This document shows positions 50,737 to 58,621 of a stretch of DNA of 64,000 nucleotides, piece after piece. Numbering within the stretch: position 1 is the stretch's first letter; each line of letters begins with the position of its first letter. The position numbers and the translations under genes were made by a program. The DNA lies in assembly GCA_005223075.1 (NCBI GenBank), contig NJBO01000004.1, positions 88,852-152,851 on the forward strand, given 5' to 3'. The stretch comes from a candidate division TA06 bacterium B3_TA06. Lineage in GTDB: Bacteria > Hydrothermota > Tepidihabitantia > B3-TA06. Below the pieces are notes generated by a model. The model worked only from the letters and a program-made list of their open reading frames with translations, was not told the DNA's origin and ran no database searches.

Positions 50737-51257
50737 GTGGACTGCGGAACTCTGGTTCGGAACTCATGAACCAGCCTTTTTATCTGCCGTGGGGTGTTGC
50801 AGATAAATATCTTTTTCCCGTCGCAGCCCTCATCCAGTATCTTCATAATCGTTGGTCGGATCTTTCGGGGGTAGTTCCATATCCATTTGATGAATTCGAA
50901 ATCTATCTTCTCGTGACAACCGGGAATGGGATCAACTCGTTGCCGTGAGAACTGCCGCATCAAACCTCTCCACAAACAGAGGTATCTGGAGTAATTGAGA
51001 AAAATTACCGTATCGGCAACTTTTAACCTTTTTTCCAGAGTACTTCCGTAGTTGCCGTCCATGATCCATTCCTCTCCTTTGATGAGCTCTCCTACCTTCC
51101 TCTCCCACTCTTGCTTAGGAGTCTCCACCCAGCCCGGGTTCCAGTAGAAGGCATCGCGATTAATCACCGGCAGCTTCAGGATATTACCAAGGGTGCGGGC
51201 CAACTTCGATTTTCCTGCCCCGCCTGAGCCGATGATCAGGATTTTTCGCATACTCAT
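50733..51257 (-). CDS. FlaR-like P-loop protein (topology modulation protein family)
   Basis: Small nucleoside-kinase-like P-loop protein: Walker A ILIIGSGGAGKSKLAR, then LPVINRDAFYWNPGWVE, EEWIMDGNYGSTLEKRL, DTVIFLNYSRYLCLWRG and the arginine-rich lid. The family is loosely called DNA topology modulation protein FlaR, but the real substrate is unknown. It overlaps yraN by four bases (ATGA) and so lies in the same transcript. ATG 51257 and 51251 are both possible. Confidence 0.85.
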   Translation of the reverse strand: MSMRKILIIGSGGAGKSKLARTLGNILKLPVINRDAFYWNPGWVETPKQEWERKVGELIKGEEWIMDGNYGSTLEKRLKVADTVIFLNYSRYLCLWRGLMRQFSRQRVDPIPGCHEKIDFEFIKWIWNYPRKIRPTIMKILDEGCDGKKIFICNTPRQIKRLVHEFRTRVPQST

Positions 51258-51613
51258 TGGAAGGCGTCGCGGAGGTGCTCTATTTCATGCTCGTTGTCTT
51301 TCTTGATGATTACCGCTACCACATCGAACCGGCAGGGCGGAGGTTGAAGTGAGTAGTTCTTTGCAAGCCAGATTTCAGCCGCTTTTCTTAGATGGTCTTG
51401 TTTCTTGAAATTGACCGCTTCTTCAGGCCGTACGAAGTCGCTTGAGGTGCGGGTCTTAACCTCTACAAAGACAACCTCTGCTCCGTCCTGCGCCACGATA
51501 TCCAGCTCCCCCCATCGTGTGTGGAAGTTGCGCGCAAGGATGCGGTAGCCTTGCTTTTTGAGGAATCTCTCCGCTATCTCCTCGCCTCTGCGGCCAAGTG
51601 ATTTTCGGTTCAT
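51254..51613 (-). CDS. yraN: YraN/UPF0102 family endonuclease-like protein
   Basis: A 119-residue protein with the complete YraN pattern: GRRGEEIAERFLKKQGYRIL, WGELDIVAQDGAEVVFVEVKTR with the PD-(D/E)xK-type residues, then PEEAVNFKKQDHLRKAAEIWL. I start it at ATG 51613, as the promoter -10 ends six bases before it and homologs begin here; the frame is open five codons further. The role is unknown, probably DNA metabolism. Confidence 0.92.
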   Translation of the reverse strand: MNRKSLGRRGEEIAERFLKKQGYRILARNFHTRWGELDIVAQDGAEVVFVEVKTRTSSDFVRPEEAVNFKKQDHLRKAAEIWLAKNYSLQPPPCRFDVVAVIIKKDNEHEIEHLRDAFQ

Positions 51614-51619
51614 GCAACA

Positions 51620-51647
51620 ATCATACATGGGATAAACAGGGAATCAA
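51620..51647 (-). promoter_or_regulatory. Leaderless promoter for yraN-flaR
   Basis: Minus-strand TTGATT, 16-bp spacer, TATGAT, ending six bases before the ATG at 51613. Confidence 0.7.
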
Positions 51648-52282
51648 TCCTTCTTGGACCCAAACTTCCATCCAATACCTGCTGTGGCGACCACTGTGGG
51701 AGACTCGAAAACGAATAATGGCGGTATATCTATTCCCAGGAAGATGGAATGGCCTTTAGGGGAATGAATAGTAGCTAAAAGATCAATACCTACGGGGATG
51801 TATCCGGCTACAAGATGGGGCCGTATCCCCACGGTGACCGCCTCCGGTTGTCTTTCTCCGGCGATTCCTAAAAGAAAGGTGGGTGCTATTCCTCCACCCA
51901 TCATATAGGGTTCCAACTCCAGCTTCAAGGCGGGATGGAGTCTTTTGCCTGGATAGGCGAATTTGAACCCAATCCCTCCGTCGACCAGGGGATAAAAATC
52001 ACCGTAGTAAGGGTCCAACCCCACCCCTCCTCCCAGCCTGGCTGAGGCTTCAAACCACGAGTTAGGAGCATGGCGGGCCACAGCGTCTGCACGCAACCCC
52101 ACCGCGTAAAAGCCGAAATCAGTGGCGGCAAAGGCAAAACTGGTAGCACAGACACCGAGATTGAACTTCCATCCAGGCTCTATCCTCGCGGTTTCATATA
52201 CCGGCGAAACGCAGGAGGTCACTCCTACGAAGGCTGTCAGAGAGACCAATCCAATCCAAAGGAGCTCACGGATAGGCTTCAT
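51644..52282 (-). CDS. Paralogous outer-membrane lipoprotein, member 5 of array
   Basis: Last of five tandem paralogs. The signal ends with lipobox VTSC, then CVSPVYETARIEPGWKFNLG, the signature shared by the family, and a series of Gly-rich amphipathic strands (GGVGLDPYYGDFYPLVDGGI, GIDLLATIHSPKGHSIFLGID) ending WKFGSKKD. This suggests a small barrel tethered by lipid. Function unknown. The start overlaps the stop of member 4 by four bases. Confidence 0.85.
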   Translation of the reverse strand: MKPIRELLWIGLVSLTAFVGVTSCVSPVYETARIEPGWKFNLGVCATSFAFAATDFGFYAVGLRADAVARHAPNSWFEASARLGGGVGLDPYYGDFYPLVDGGIGFKFAYPGKRLHPALKLELEPYMMGGGIAPTFLLGIAGERQPEAVTVGIRPHLVAGYIPVGIDLLATIHSPKGHSIFLGIDIPPLFVFESPTVVATAGIGWKFGSKKD

Positions 52283-52977
52283 TGTTTCTCCTTTCCATAA
52301 GTGTTTACTATATCAAAACCCACGCCTGCCTGAAGCTCCCATTCGTCGGTGAGCAAGGTGGTGAGGTTGGTCTGCACGTAGAGGTGAAGGCGCTTGATGG
52401 GATGGAGAGTTATAAAAAATGATGCAGGTATATAGAGCCACTGGGTTTTGAAACCCACGGTGGCAATCTCCCGGTTCTTGATCGGTATGCCGACGAGGAA
52501 GGTTACGGTAGCATCGTAGAAGAAGAACAGACCGGCCTGGATCGATATCGAAGGATTCTCCAGTACTTCATACTGCAGAGCTGTCTCAAGCCAGGGCAGA
52601 ACCTTTTTGCTTGAATCCCCGGGCAGATCAAAAAATCCCCTGGCCCCTTCCCCTTCGGTAACCATCGCTCCGGCCTGAGCTACAATAGCCAGATGCTCCC
52701 ACGTCTTTGCCGGATGTCCCATCTCGATGAAGCGCTTACCGCCGGAGTAGCGAAATACCATGTCCAATCGGTAACCACTCGCCGCCTCCAGGGCGGTGCC
52801 ACCGTCAAGCCCCTGTGGAAAATAGTAGTTGTAATCCAGGTACCCGCCGCCCACGGAGAACGAGGTTCCAGGTTTCACCTCTGCGGTGTGGTAGACAGGC
52901 GGAACGCAGGAGATGGTCGTTATTCCGATCAATCCCAGCAGAATCAGGATAGTTCTGTTATTCCTCGTCAACCTCAT
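52279..52977 (-). CDS. Paralogous outer-membrane lipoprotein, member 4 of array
   Basis: Signal peptide with lipobox TISC followed by CVPPVYHTAEVKPGTSFSVG. Strands typical of the family follow (AIVAQAGAMVTEGEG, GIPIKNREIATVGFKTQWL, FFITLHPIKRLHLYVQTNL). It is the most divergent member together with member 3. It overlaps member 3 by 20 bases and member 5 by four, so all five are translated from one message. Confidence 0.84.
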   Translation of the reverse strand: MRLTRNNRTILILLGLIGITTISCVPPVYHTAEVKPGTSFSVGGGYLDYNYYFPQGLDGGTALEAASGYRLDMVFRYSGGKRFIEMGHPAKTWEHLAIVAQAGAMVTEGEGARGFFDLPGDSSKKVLPWLETALQYEVLENPSISIQAGLFFFYDATVTFLVGIPIKNREIATVGFKTQWLYIPASFFITLHPIKRLHLYVQTNLTTLLTDEWELQAGVGFDIVNTYGKEKQ

Positions 52978-53578
52978 TTCCGTCCTCTTTTCCTTTCCTT
53001 GGGAAGTTATAGGTGTAGCCCACGCCTATGCAGATTTCATCCTCACCGAAAGCGGCGAAGAGGTGGGAGCCGCGCAAGGGGTGCAGGTTTATGAATGCCC
53101 CTGTAGGCGCTATACCGAAGGCGGTTTGAATCCCCAGGGTGATTATCTCGTGTCCCTTACGGGTGGAGAAACCCATCATCGGAGTCAGGGAAGCAAGTCG
53201 GGGCCAGTCGGCCTCGGCCCGCAGGCCGAGGTTGAATATTTGCCACGGGGTTGAGAACTTGAGACCTAATCCAAATGACGGTTCCTGTGCAGGATTCCCT
53301 TGCGGTATGTCCGTTCCGATTATCACCCCGGCTCGTCCCACCAGGCTGAACCAGTTCGAGAATGCGTAACTTACCGCAACGTCGGGCCTGATACCTTGCA
53401 TACCGTCGTGGATATGTATGAACCCTGAGGAGCTTTCTACCTCGTACTGGTGATAACCGATACCGCCGCCTACAGTTAATCCTTTGTGAGTAATGGCCGT
53501 ATCGTAGATGGGAGCCAGCCCCATGCACGATACATTCACCCCCAGCGCAAGCAGGGTAATCCAATTAACTACCTTCAT
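52958..53578 (-). CDS. Paralogous outer-membrane lipoprotein, member 3 of array
   Basis: Lipobox NVSC, then CMGLAPIYDTAITHKGLTVG. Shares strands with the others, such as DVAVSYAFSNWFSLVGRAGV, MGFSTRKGHEIITLGIQT and GAFINLHPLRGSHLFAAFG, and ends in a charged tail (EDGNEVDEE) that overlaps the next gene. TAAGGAAAGGAA-like purines precede the ATG. Function unknown. Confidence 0.84.
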   Translation of the reverse strand: MKVVNWITLLALGVNVSCMGLAPIYDTAITHKGLTVGGGIGYHQYEVESSSGFIHIHDGMQGIRPDVAVSYAFSNWFSLVGRAGVIIGTDIPQGNPAQEPSFGLGLKFSTPWQIFNLGLRAEADWPRLASLTPMMGFSTRKGHEIITLGIQTAFGIAPTGAFINLHPLRGSHLFAAFGEDEICIGVGYTYNFPRKGKEDGNEVDEE

Positions 53579-53592
53579 TTTATCTTCCTTTC

Positions 53593-54222
53593 CTACTTAA
53601 GTTTGTAGCCTACGCCGACAGAGAAGAACGGCTTGTAGTCTTCGTAAAAGGCAAACGTCCCCGGCGAAGCAAAAATCGAAAGGTGGGGTAAAGGATGTAT
53701 TCCTATAAACGGAGCAACCGGCAGGTAAAATTGTGCCAGTTCTCCCTTGAAGAAGTATACGCGACCGCCCAGGGTGAGCCATTCGGCCTCCCCTATCCCG
53801 AACATCAGATCCGTGCTCACTCCTCCCAGTCCTGCTTCCAGACGTAAGGCAAGGGTCGAGTACTTATGAGGGTGCGCAATCTGGATACCGATAGCTCCAT
53901 CTAACAGAAAAGTCTGACTGTTGGGTGTGCTTTCTCCCTCCTCCCGTTCTCTTGATACCCATCCCCAGCCTCCACCTGCCCTTAGGTGGGTCTTGAAAGA
54001 GTTACCGAACGCGTAACCTACCTCTACGTCAGCACGCGGGCCGATGTAAGGCCAGTTTGCGGAGTTCATCATAACACCGGTGAATTGACCGACAGCAATT
54101 CCGCTGTTGACATGAAAGCCTTTGGCTATCCTTGCTGTGCCGTAAAAAGGTGAGACGCAGGAGGTAACACCTGCGGTAAAAGAGGCGATCAGGATAATGG
54201 TGATTCCTTTAATTTTCTTCAC
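53593..54222 (-). CDS. Paralogous outer-membrane lipoprotein, member 2 of array
   Basis: Starts at GTG 54222 with AAGGGGGG before it, giving MKKIKGITIILIASFTAGVTSC, a clear lipoprotein signal. The mature start CVSPFYGTARIAKGFHVNSG matches the family. Later strands include ADVEVGYAFGNSFKTHLRAG and FSVGVGYKLK at the C-terminus. An upstream in-frame ATG at 54267 lies inside member 1 and is less likely. The stop of member 1 lies 14 bases inside this gene. Confidence 0.84.
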   Translation of the reverse strand: MKKIKGITIILIASFTAGVTSCVSPFYGTARIAKGFHVNSGIAVGQFTGVMMNSANWPYIGPRADVEVGYAFGNSFKTHLRAGGGWGWVSREREEGESTPNSQTFLLDGAIGIQIAHPHKYSTLALRLEAGLGGVSTDLMFGIGEAEWLTLGGRVYFFKGELAQFYLPVAPFIGIHPLPHLSIFASPGTFAFYEDYKPFFSVGVGYKLK

Positions 54223-54928
54223 TGTGCCCCCCTTGGTTTTGGGGACCGAATTCCCAGCCGAAGCCAACGGTGAAGATCGGATTAGGGTCGTAATCCTGAA
54301 CCAGTTTCATCATTTCAATCTCGTTGACAAGAATTCCTACATTCACACCTACGAATAACGTTCTCCCTTTGGGAAGATGGAACCCGGCGAATGCATCGGT
54401 ATAAGGATAGGAGAGGCCAGTTCCCTTATGCCACATGGGCAGTAGATAGGATCGTACCCCCAGGGTTACCACCTCGGTTTGATTCCTCCCTTCGATTCCT
54501 AAAAGCAGGGACGAGGATAGGGTTGGGGTGTAATTTAAGAATCCACCGTCGATCCTTATCGCTGGATGCACGTACCTCAAGGGTGGGGCAAGTTTAAGCC
54601 CCAATCCGGCGTCCAGGAATGGTATGAGCCGGTGATCATAGACTTCGATTCCGCCCCCTATCCCGGCTCTGGCCGAACCCTCGAGCCATGAGTTGAACCC
54701 ACGGTGTAGTGAACCGTCGCCGCGCACACCCACGGCATAAATATATGCATCGTAGGCACTGAAGCTGTAACTATGAATCCCGACCCCGGCGGTATAACTG
54801 GTTCCCGGTTTGACCGCTGCCTGCTCATAGACAGGGGAAACACAGCCCGTAACACCCGTAACACACACAACACCCGTAACACACGCACTTATTCTAAGAA
54901 TTGACGCGATTCGTTTATTCAGCTTCAT
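54209..54928 (-). CDS. Paralogous outer-membrane lipoprotein, member 1 of array
   Basis: First of five. AAAGGAGG precedes ATG 54928. The signal peptide has a repeat-coded stretch (VTGVVCVTGVTG) made of GTGTTACGGGT units before the lipobox cysteine, then CVSPVYEQAAVKPGTSYTAG. Strands include GSARAGIGGGIEVYDHRL and AGFHLPKGRTLFVGVNVG, ending FGWEFGPQNQGGHSEEN. The family has no name I recognise. Confidence 0.85.
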   Translation of the reverse strand: MKLNKRIASILRISACVTGVVCVTGVTGCVSPVYEQAAVKPGTSYTAGVGIHSYSFSAYDAYIYAVGVRGDGSLHRGFNSWLEGSARAGIGGGIEVYDHRLIPFLDAGLGLKLAPPLRYVHPAIRIDGGFLNYTPTLSSSLLLGIEGRNQTEVVTLGVRSYLLPMWHKGTGLSYPYTDAFAGFHLPKGRTLFVGVNVGILVNEIEMMKLVQDYDPNPIFTVGFGWEFGPQNQGGHSEEN

Positions 54929-54949
54929 CAATCCTCCTTTCCACAAGAA

Positions 54950-54976
54950 AGTATACCCATGTCTAAGGTTTGTCAA
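54950..54976 (-). promoter_or_regulatory. Promoter for the lipoprotein array
   Basis: Minus-strand TTGACA and TATACT with a 15-bp spacer, the only clear case in this window without a 16-bp spacer (ATACTT at 16 bp is the alternative). Confidence 0.7.
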
Positions 54977-55075
54977 GACCCGGAGACGGGTTCATTGCAA
55001 AAATCAAATTGCAAATTTTAAATTAAATTCATTGTCGCGGTCCTCCTGCTCTAATCCATTTTGCACTTTGATATT

Positions 55076-55105
55076 TGACCGGAGGACGACGCCTGCGGAG
55101 TAAAT
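55076..55105 (+). repeat. Solo copy of the insertion-sequence end module
   Basis: TGACCGGAGGACGACGCCTG followed by CGGAGTAAAT differs by two bases from the module at the right end of the insertion sequence (16301-16332 inverted). No transposase lies nearby. Confidence 0.7.
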
Positions 55106-55141
55106 TTGCATTGAACGGTCCTCTTGGACTTACCTTCGCCC

Positions 55142-55169
55142 TTGACATTCTCCCTCAGTGGCATAGAAT
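55142..55169 (+). promoter_or_regulatory. Promoter for the inositol-phosphate cytidylyltransferase gene
   Basis: TTGACA, 16-bp spacer, TAGAAT. Confidence 0.82.
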
Positions 55170-55235
55170 GCTTTAGATAGCATCAGGCAGATCCCCTTCT
55201 TATAGAGATCTCAATATCAACGCAAGGAGGCTGCG

Positions 55236-55286
55236 ATGGCTAAGAGCCCTTCTGTGATCACGAGATGGAGGCAGCGGTTGGGATAG
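55236..55286 (+). CDS. 16-residue leader ORF
   Basis: AAGGAGG five bases before an ATG opens MAKSPSVITRWRQRLG and a TAG stop. It overlaps the start of the main gene (ATG 55265) in another frame. The strongest ribosome site of the transcript serves this ORF, so translation of the main gene probably depends on it. Confidence 0.45.
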   Translation: MAKSPSVITRWRQRLG

Positions 55287-56647
55287 AAAGCGGCAAGGAC
55301 AAGGGTAGCCGGCAAAGGCTTACGGTCAGAAAGGTAGTCATCCTCGCTGCCGGTAGGGGAAGTCGGCTACGAGAGAGAAAGAATGAGTTGAAACCGATGA
55401 GGAGGGTCCTCGGATTGCCGCTCCTGGAACGCGTAGTCCTGTCATGTAAGGAGGCAGGACTCTCCGAGTTCATCGTGGTAACCGGCTACAAACCCAAGCC
55501 GATGCGGTCCTTTCTGGCACGGCTGGCGAGAAAGAGATCCGTTCGGATCGAGGTAGTCGAAAACCAGGACTGGGAAAAGGGGAACGGAACCTCGGTGCTT
55601 GCATGTAATGACAAGCTCGCCGAACCTTTCGTTCTCGTGATGGGCGACCACCTGTTTGAGCCGGAGCTGCTTGCAGGACTCTTGCGTGGGTGGTCGGAGG
55701 ACGATACCTGCTTTCTGGCGATAGACAGGCGGACCGAGCGGGTCTTCGACCTTGGGGATGCGACCAAGGTTGCCACTCGATCGGGATGCATAACCGAAAT
55801 AGGAAAGGACCTGGAGAGCTATAACGGAATAGATACAGGCGTCTTTCTTCTCACCCCAGCGATATTTCAGGCGTTGGCCAAGGCTCAAGCCAAGGGCAGG
55901 TATGAACTCTCCGACGGGATCGCCGAGCTGGCCGCCCAGGGGCGCATCCAGACTTATGATATCGGGGAGTGCTTTTGGCTCGACGTTGATACCCCGCGGA
56001 GTCTGAGGGAGGCGAAACGTCACCTTGCCAAGCAAGTTGACAAACCAAGTGAGGATGGCTTCATCGCCCGCTACCTCAACCGCCCTCTTTCAATCCGCCT
56101 CTCGTGGTTACTCGCTCACACCTCGATCACCCCAAACACCATTACCCTCATCTCCTTCACCATCGCTTTCCTGGGAGCCTGGCTCTTTACGCGCCAGGGT
56201 TATCTTCCGGTGTTATTTGCCGGGGTCTTGATCCAGGTCTCCTCTATAATCGACGGCTGCGACGGCGAGATCGCTCGACTTAAAGCTCTCGGCAGCCGCT
56301 TTGGGGCTTTTTTTGATACGATCCTCGACCGGTATGCCGATCTGGCCATTGCAGCAGGCGTCACCTACGGATTCTGGCTTACTCATCCCGAGTTCTGGGT
56401 ATGGTTGGCCGGGATCGGCGCACTATCCGGCTTCCTATTGGCAAGTTATTCTAAGAAGGAGTACCAGCTTCGGTTTCAAAAACCATCCCCTAGCCGGTTT
56501 CTGCCAAGGCTTGCCAAGAGGGATTTCCGACTCTTTGTCATCTTCCTCGGGGCCATTGTTGGCCAGCCCTTCTTTGCGATGCTGGGTGTAGGGGTAATCT
56601 CACATCTGGCGGTGTTTTGGATTCTCGTTCGTGGCAGGAGAAACTGA
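55265..56647 (+). CDS. Bifunctional inositol-1-phosphate cytidylyltransferase / CDP-alcohol phosphatidyltransferase
   Basis: The N-terminal 240 residues are a sugar-nucleotide-type transferase (VVILAAGRGSRLRERKNELK, then VMGDHLFEP as metal site). The C-terminal half is a membrane CDP-alcohol phosphotransferase with the complete motif DGEIARLKALGSRFGAFFDT, ending in the second Asp-x3-Asp pair, and about six hydrophobic segments. The combination matches IPCT-DIPPS, which makes CDP-inositol and then di-myo-inositol phosphate phosphate in thermophiles; phosphatidylinositol-type lipid synthesis is an alternative. ATG 55265 lacks its own ribosome site and overlaps the leader ORF. Inositol-phosphate synthase follows. 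Confidence 0.87.
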   Translation: MEAAVGIESGKDKGSRQRLTVRKVVILAAGRGSRLRERKNELKPMRRVLGLPLLERVVLSCKEAGLSEFIVVTGYKPKPMRSFLARLARKRSVRIEVVENQDWEKGNGTSVLACNDKLAEPFVLVMGDHLFEPELLAGLLRGWSEDDTCFLAIDRRTERVFDLGDATKVATRSGCITEIGKDLESYNGIDTGVFLLTPAIFQALAKAQAKGRYELSDGIAELAAQGRIQTYDIGECFWLDVDTPRSLREAKRHLAKQVDKPSEDGFIARYLNRPLSIRLSWLLAHTSITPNTITLISFTIAFLGAWLFTRQGYLPVLFAGVLIQVSSIIDGCDGEIARLKALGSRFGAFFDTILDRYADLAIAAGVTYGFWLTHPEFWVWLAGIGALSGFLLASYSKKEYQLRFQKPSPSRFLPRLAKRDFRLFVIFLGAIVGQPFFAMLGVGVISHLAVFWILVRGRRN

Positions 56648-56707
56648 TGGTTCGGGCTTGGATGCGAATAACCGGTCAGCGGCTTCCTCTTTTGAGCACT
56701 CATGGCC

Positions 56708-56735
56708 TTGACATAGCCGCGGCGATTTATAAACT
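56708..56735 (+). promoter_or_regulatory. Promoter for inositol-1-phosphate synthase
   Basis: TTGACA, 16-bp spacer, TAAACT, with AAAGGAG before the ATG at 56770. Confidence 0.77.
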
Positions 56736-56769
56736 TAGCTATTCTAGGATATAAGCGAAAGGAGTTACG

Positions 56770-57864
56770 ATGAGTAAGATTCGTGTTGCGATCATCGGGG
56801 TGGGCAACTGCGCGAGCTCGCTTGTCCAAGGCGTTTACTACTACCGCAACGCGAAGGAAGGTGAGATAATCCCGGGGATCATGCATGTGAACCTTGGGGG
56901 TTACCACATCTCGGATATAGAGTTCTCACTGGGCATAGATATCGACAAGCGTAAGGTAGGCAGGGATTTATCGCAGGCGATATACACATATCCTAACAAC
57001 ACCCAGGTGTTTGCCAAGGTTCCCAAGTCGGGTATCAGGGTGGTGAGAGGTATGGTCCACGACGGTCTGGGGAAGTATCTTTCACAGATCATCACCAAGG
57101 CGCCTGGCAACACTGCGGACATCCCACGTCTTCTGCGTGAGACCAAGACCGATGTGGTGGTCAACTTCCTTCCCGTAGGATCAGAGGAGGCAACCAAGTG
57201 GTATGTTGAGCAGGCACTTGATGCAGGCTGTGCATTCGTTAACGGAATCCCTGTTTTTATCGCCTCAGGCGGTTACTGGCCTGAGAGGTTCAGCTCCAAG
57301 GGGCTGCCAGTCCTTGGCGACGATGTCAAGTCCCAGGTAGGTGCCACCATCGTCCACCGTGTGCTTACTACCCTGTTCCACGAACGCGGGGTGAGGCTTC
57401 TTCGAACCAGCCAGCTTAACGTGGGCGGCAACACCGACTTTTTAAACATGCTCGAGCGCGAGCGCCTGGAGTCAAAAAAGATCTCAAAGACCCGTGCAGT
57501 GACATCCATGCTGCCCTACGATATGGGCTCAGAGAATGTGCATGTGGGTCCCTCCGACTACGTTCCCTGGCTTGCCGATAGAAAATGGTGCCACCTGCGG
57601 ATGGAGGGTCAGACCTTCGGTGACGTGCCTTTGAACCTTGAGCTCAAGCTTGAGGTCTGGGACTCGCCCAACTCGGCAGGTGTGATGATAGATGCCATCC
57701 GCTGCGTCAAACTCGCTTTAAATCATGGGCTTAAGGGTGCGATTGTAGCCCCTTCAAGCTACTTCTTCAAATCCCCGCCGCGTCAGTATCCGGATTACGT
57801 TGCCCGCCGCAGGACCGAGGCCTATATCCGCAGGTACGCTCGCAAGCAGAAGAAAAGAGCTTGA
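56770..57864 (+). CDS. ino1: myo-Inositol-1-phosphate synthase
   Basis: NAD-dependent isomerase converting glucose-6-phosphate to inositol-1-phosphate. The N-terminus [20 protein letters not shown] is the NAD turn; further landmarks are [61 protein letters not shown] with [10 protein letters not shown], and [15 protein letters not shown]. At 364 residues it is the short actinobacterial/archaeal type. It supplies the substrate for the enzyme encoded upstream. Confidence 0.96.
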   Translation: MSKIRVAIIGVGNCASSLVQGVYYYRNAKEGEIIPGIMHVNLGGYHISDIEFSLGIDIDKRKVGRDLSQAIYTYPNNTQVFAKVPKSGIRVVRGMVHDGLGKYLSQIITKAPGNTADIPRLLRETKTDVVVNFLPVGSEEATKWYVEQALDAGCAFVNGIPVFIASGGYWPERFSSKGLPVLGDDVKSQVGATIVHRVLTTLFHERGVRLLRTSQLNVGGNTDFLNMLERERLESKKISKTRAVTSMLPYDMGSENVHVGPSDYVPWLADRKWCHLRMEGQTFGDVPLNLELKLEVWDSPNSAGVMIDAIRCVKLALNHGLKGAIVAPSSYFFKSPPRQYPDYVARRRTEAYIRRYARKQKKRA

Positions 57865-57921
57865 TGAGTGGCATGGGGCGAGCAGCCTTTTCGGGGTGGG
57901 TGGAGTTGTATGGTAGCGACC

Positions 57922-57949
57922 TTGACATACTCGGGATGGGATTCATAAT
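57922..57949 (+). promoter_or_regulatory. Promoter for thymidylate kinase and ctp protease
   Basis: TTGACA, 16-bp spacer, CATAAT; AAAGGA lies eight bases before the ATG at 57986. Confidence 0.72.
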
Positions 57950-57985
57950 AGCATTATACTCTGTGGGCGCTAAAGGATCACTGAT

Positions 57986-58621
57986 ATGAGGAGGGGTGTG
58001 TTCATAGTATTCGAGGGGATAGAGGGTTCGGGCAAGTCGACCCAGGCCCAGCTTTTGGCCGATGCGCTGGAGAGGAAGGGAGTCAATGTCGACTTTAGCC
58101 GGGAGCCAGGGGGAAGCGAGGTGGCAGAGCGGATACGCGCGGTGCTTTTGAACTCGGAGCTTGAGGAGATGCACCCGCGCACAGAGTTGTTGCTTTACCT
58201 TGCGGCGCGTGTCGAGCATGTGGCCAAGCGCATTCGTCGCAAGTTGTTTGCAGACAAGGCGGTTGTAATTTCGGACCGCTACACACTCTCCACCCTCGCC
58301 TATCAGGCGGGTGGACGCGAGCTCGATACGAAGCGAGTAGCCAGGCTTTGTAAGTTCGCCTCAGGCGGACTGGAGCCTGATCTTACGGTGCTTGTCGATC
58401 TCGATGTGAAAGAGGCTTTTGCACGACTGGATAGGCCTCACGATCGCCTGGAGCAGGCCGGTTTGGGGTTTCACCGGAGGGTGCGCGAGGCCTATCTTGC
58501 GTTCGCACGACGCGCACCGCGCAAGATCCGCGTCTTTAACGGCGCGAAGGAGAAGATGATGCTGCATGAAGAGATCAAAGGGGTCGCCTTAGACCTTTTG
58601 AAAAGTAAGGGGATATTATGA
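57986..58621 (+). CDS. tmk: Thymidylate kinase
   Basis: Phosphorylates dTMP to dTDP. P-loop FEGIEGSGKSTQ, then DFSREPGGSEVAERIR with the dTMP-contact Arg, VVISDRYTLSTLAYQAGGRE and the lid DRPHDRLEQAGLGFHRRVREA. Complete at 211 residues. The stop overlaps the start of the protease gene by four bases. Confidence 0.97.
   Translation: MRRGVFIVFEGIEGSGKSTQAQLLADALERKGVNVDFSREPGGSEVAERIRAVLLNSELEEMHPRTELLLYLAARVEHVAKRIRRKLFADKAVVISDRYTLSTLAYQAGGRELDTKRVARLCKFASGGLEPDLTVLVDLDVKEAFARLDRPHDRLEQAGLGFHRRVREAYLAFARRAPRKIRVFNGAKEKMMLHEEIKGVALDLLKSKGIL

Larger units (their letters stand above)
54977..55235. other. Gap between lipoprotein array and inositol-phosphate genes
   Basis: Contains AT-rich words (ATTGCAAAAATCAAATTGC, TTTTGCACTTTGA), then a 30-base copy of the insertion-sequence end module at 55076-55105, then the promoter at 55142. 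No gene seen. Confidence 0.6.

Noticed and set aside
54841..54890. Possible CRISPR-like repeat (GTGTTACGGGT units)
   Set aside because: Units are about ten bases, without spacers, and code for a signal peptide; there are no cas genes.
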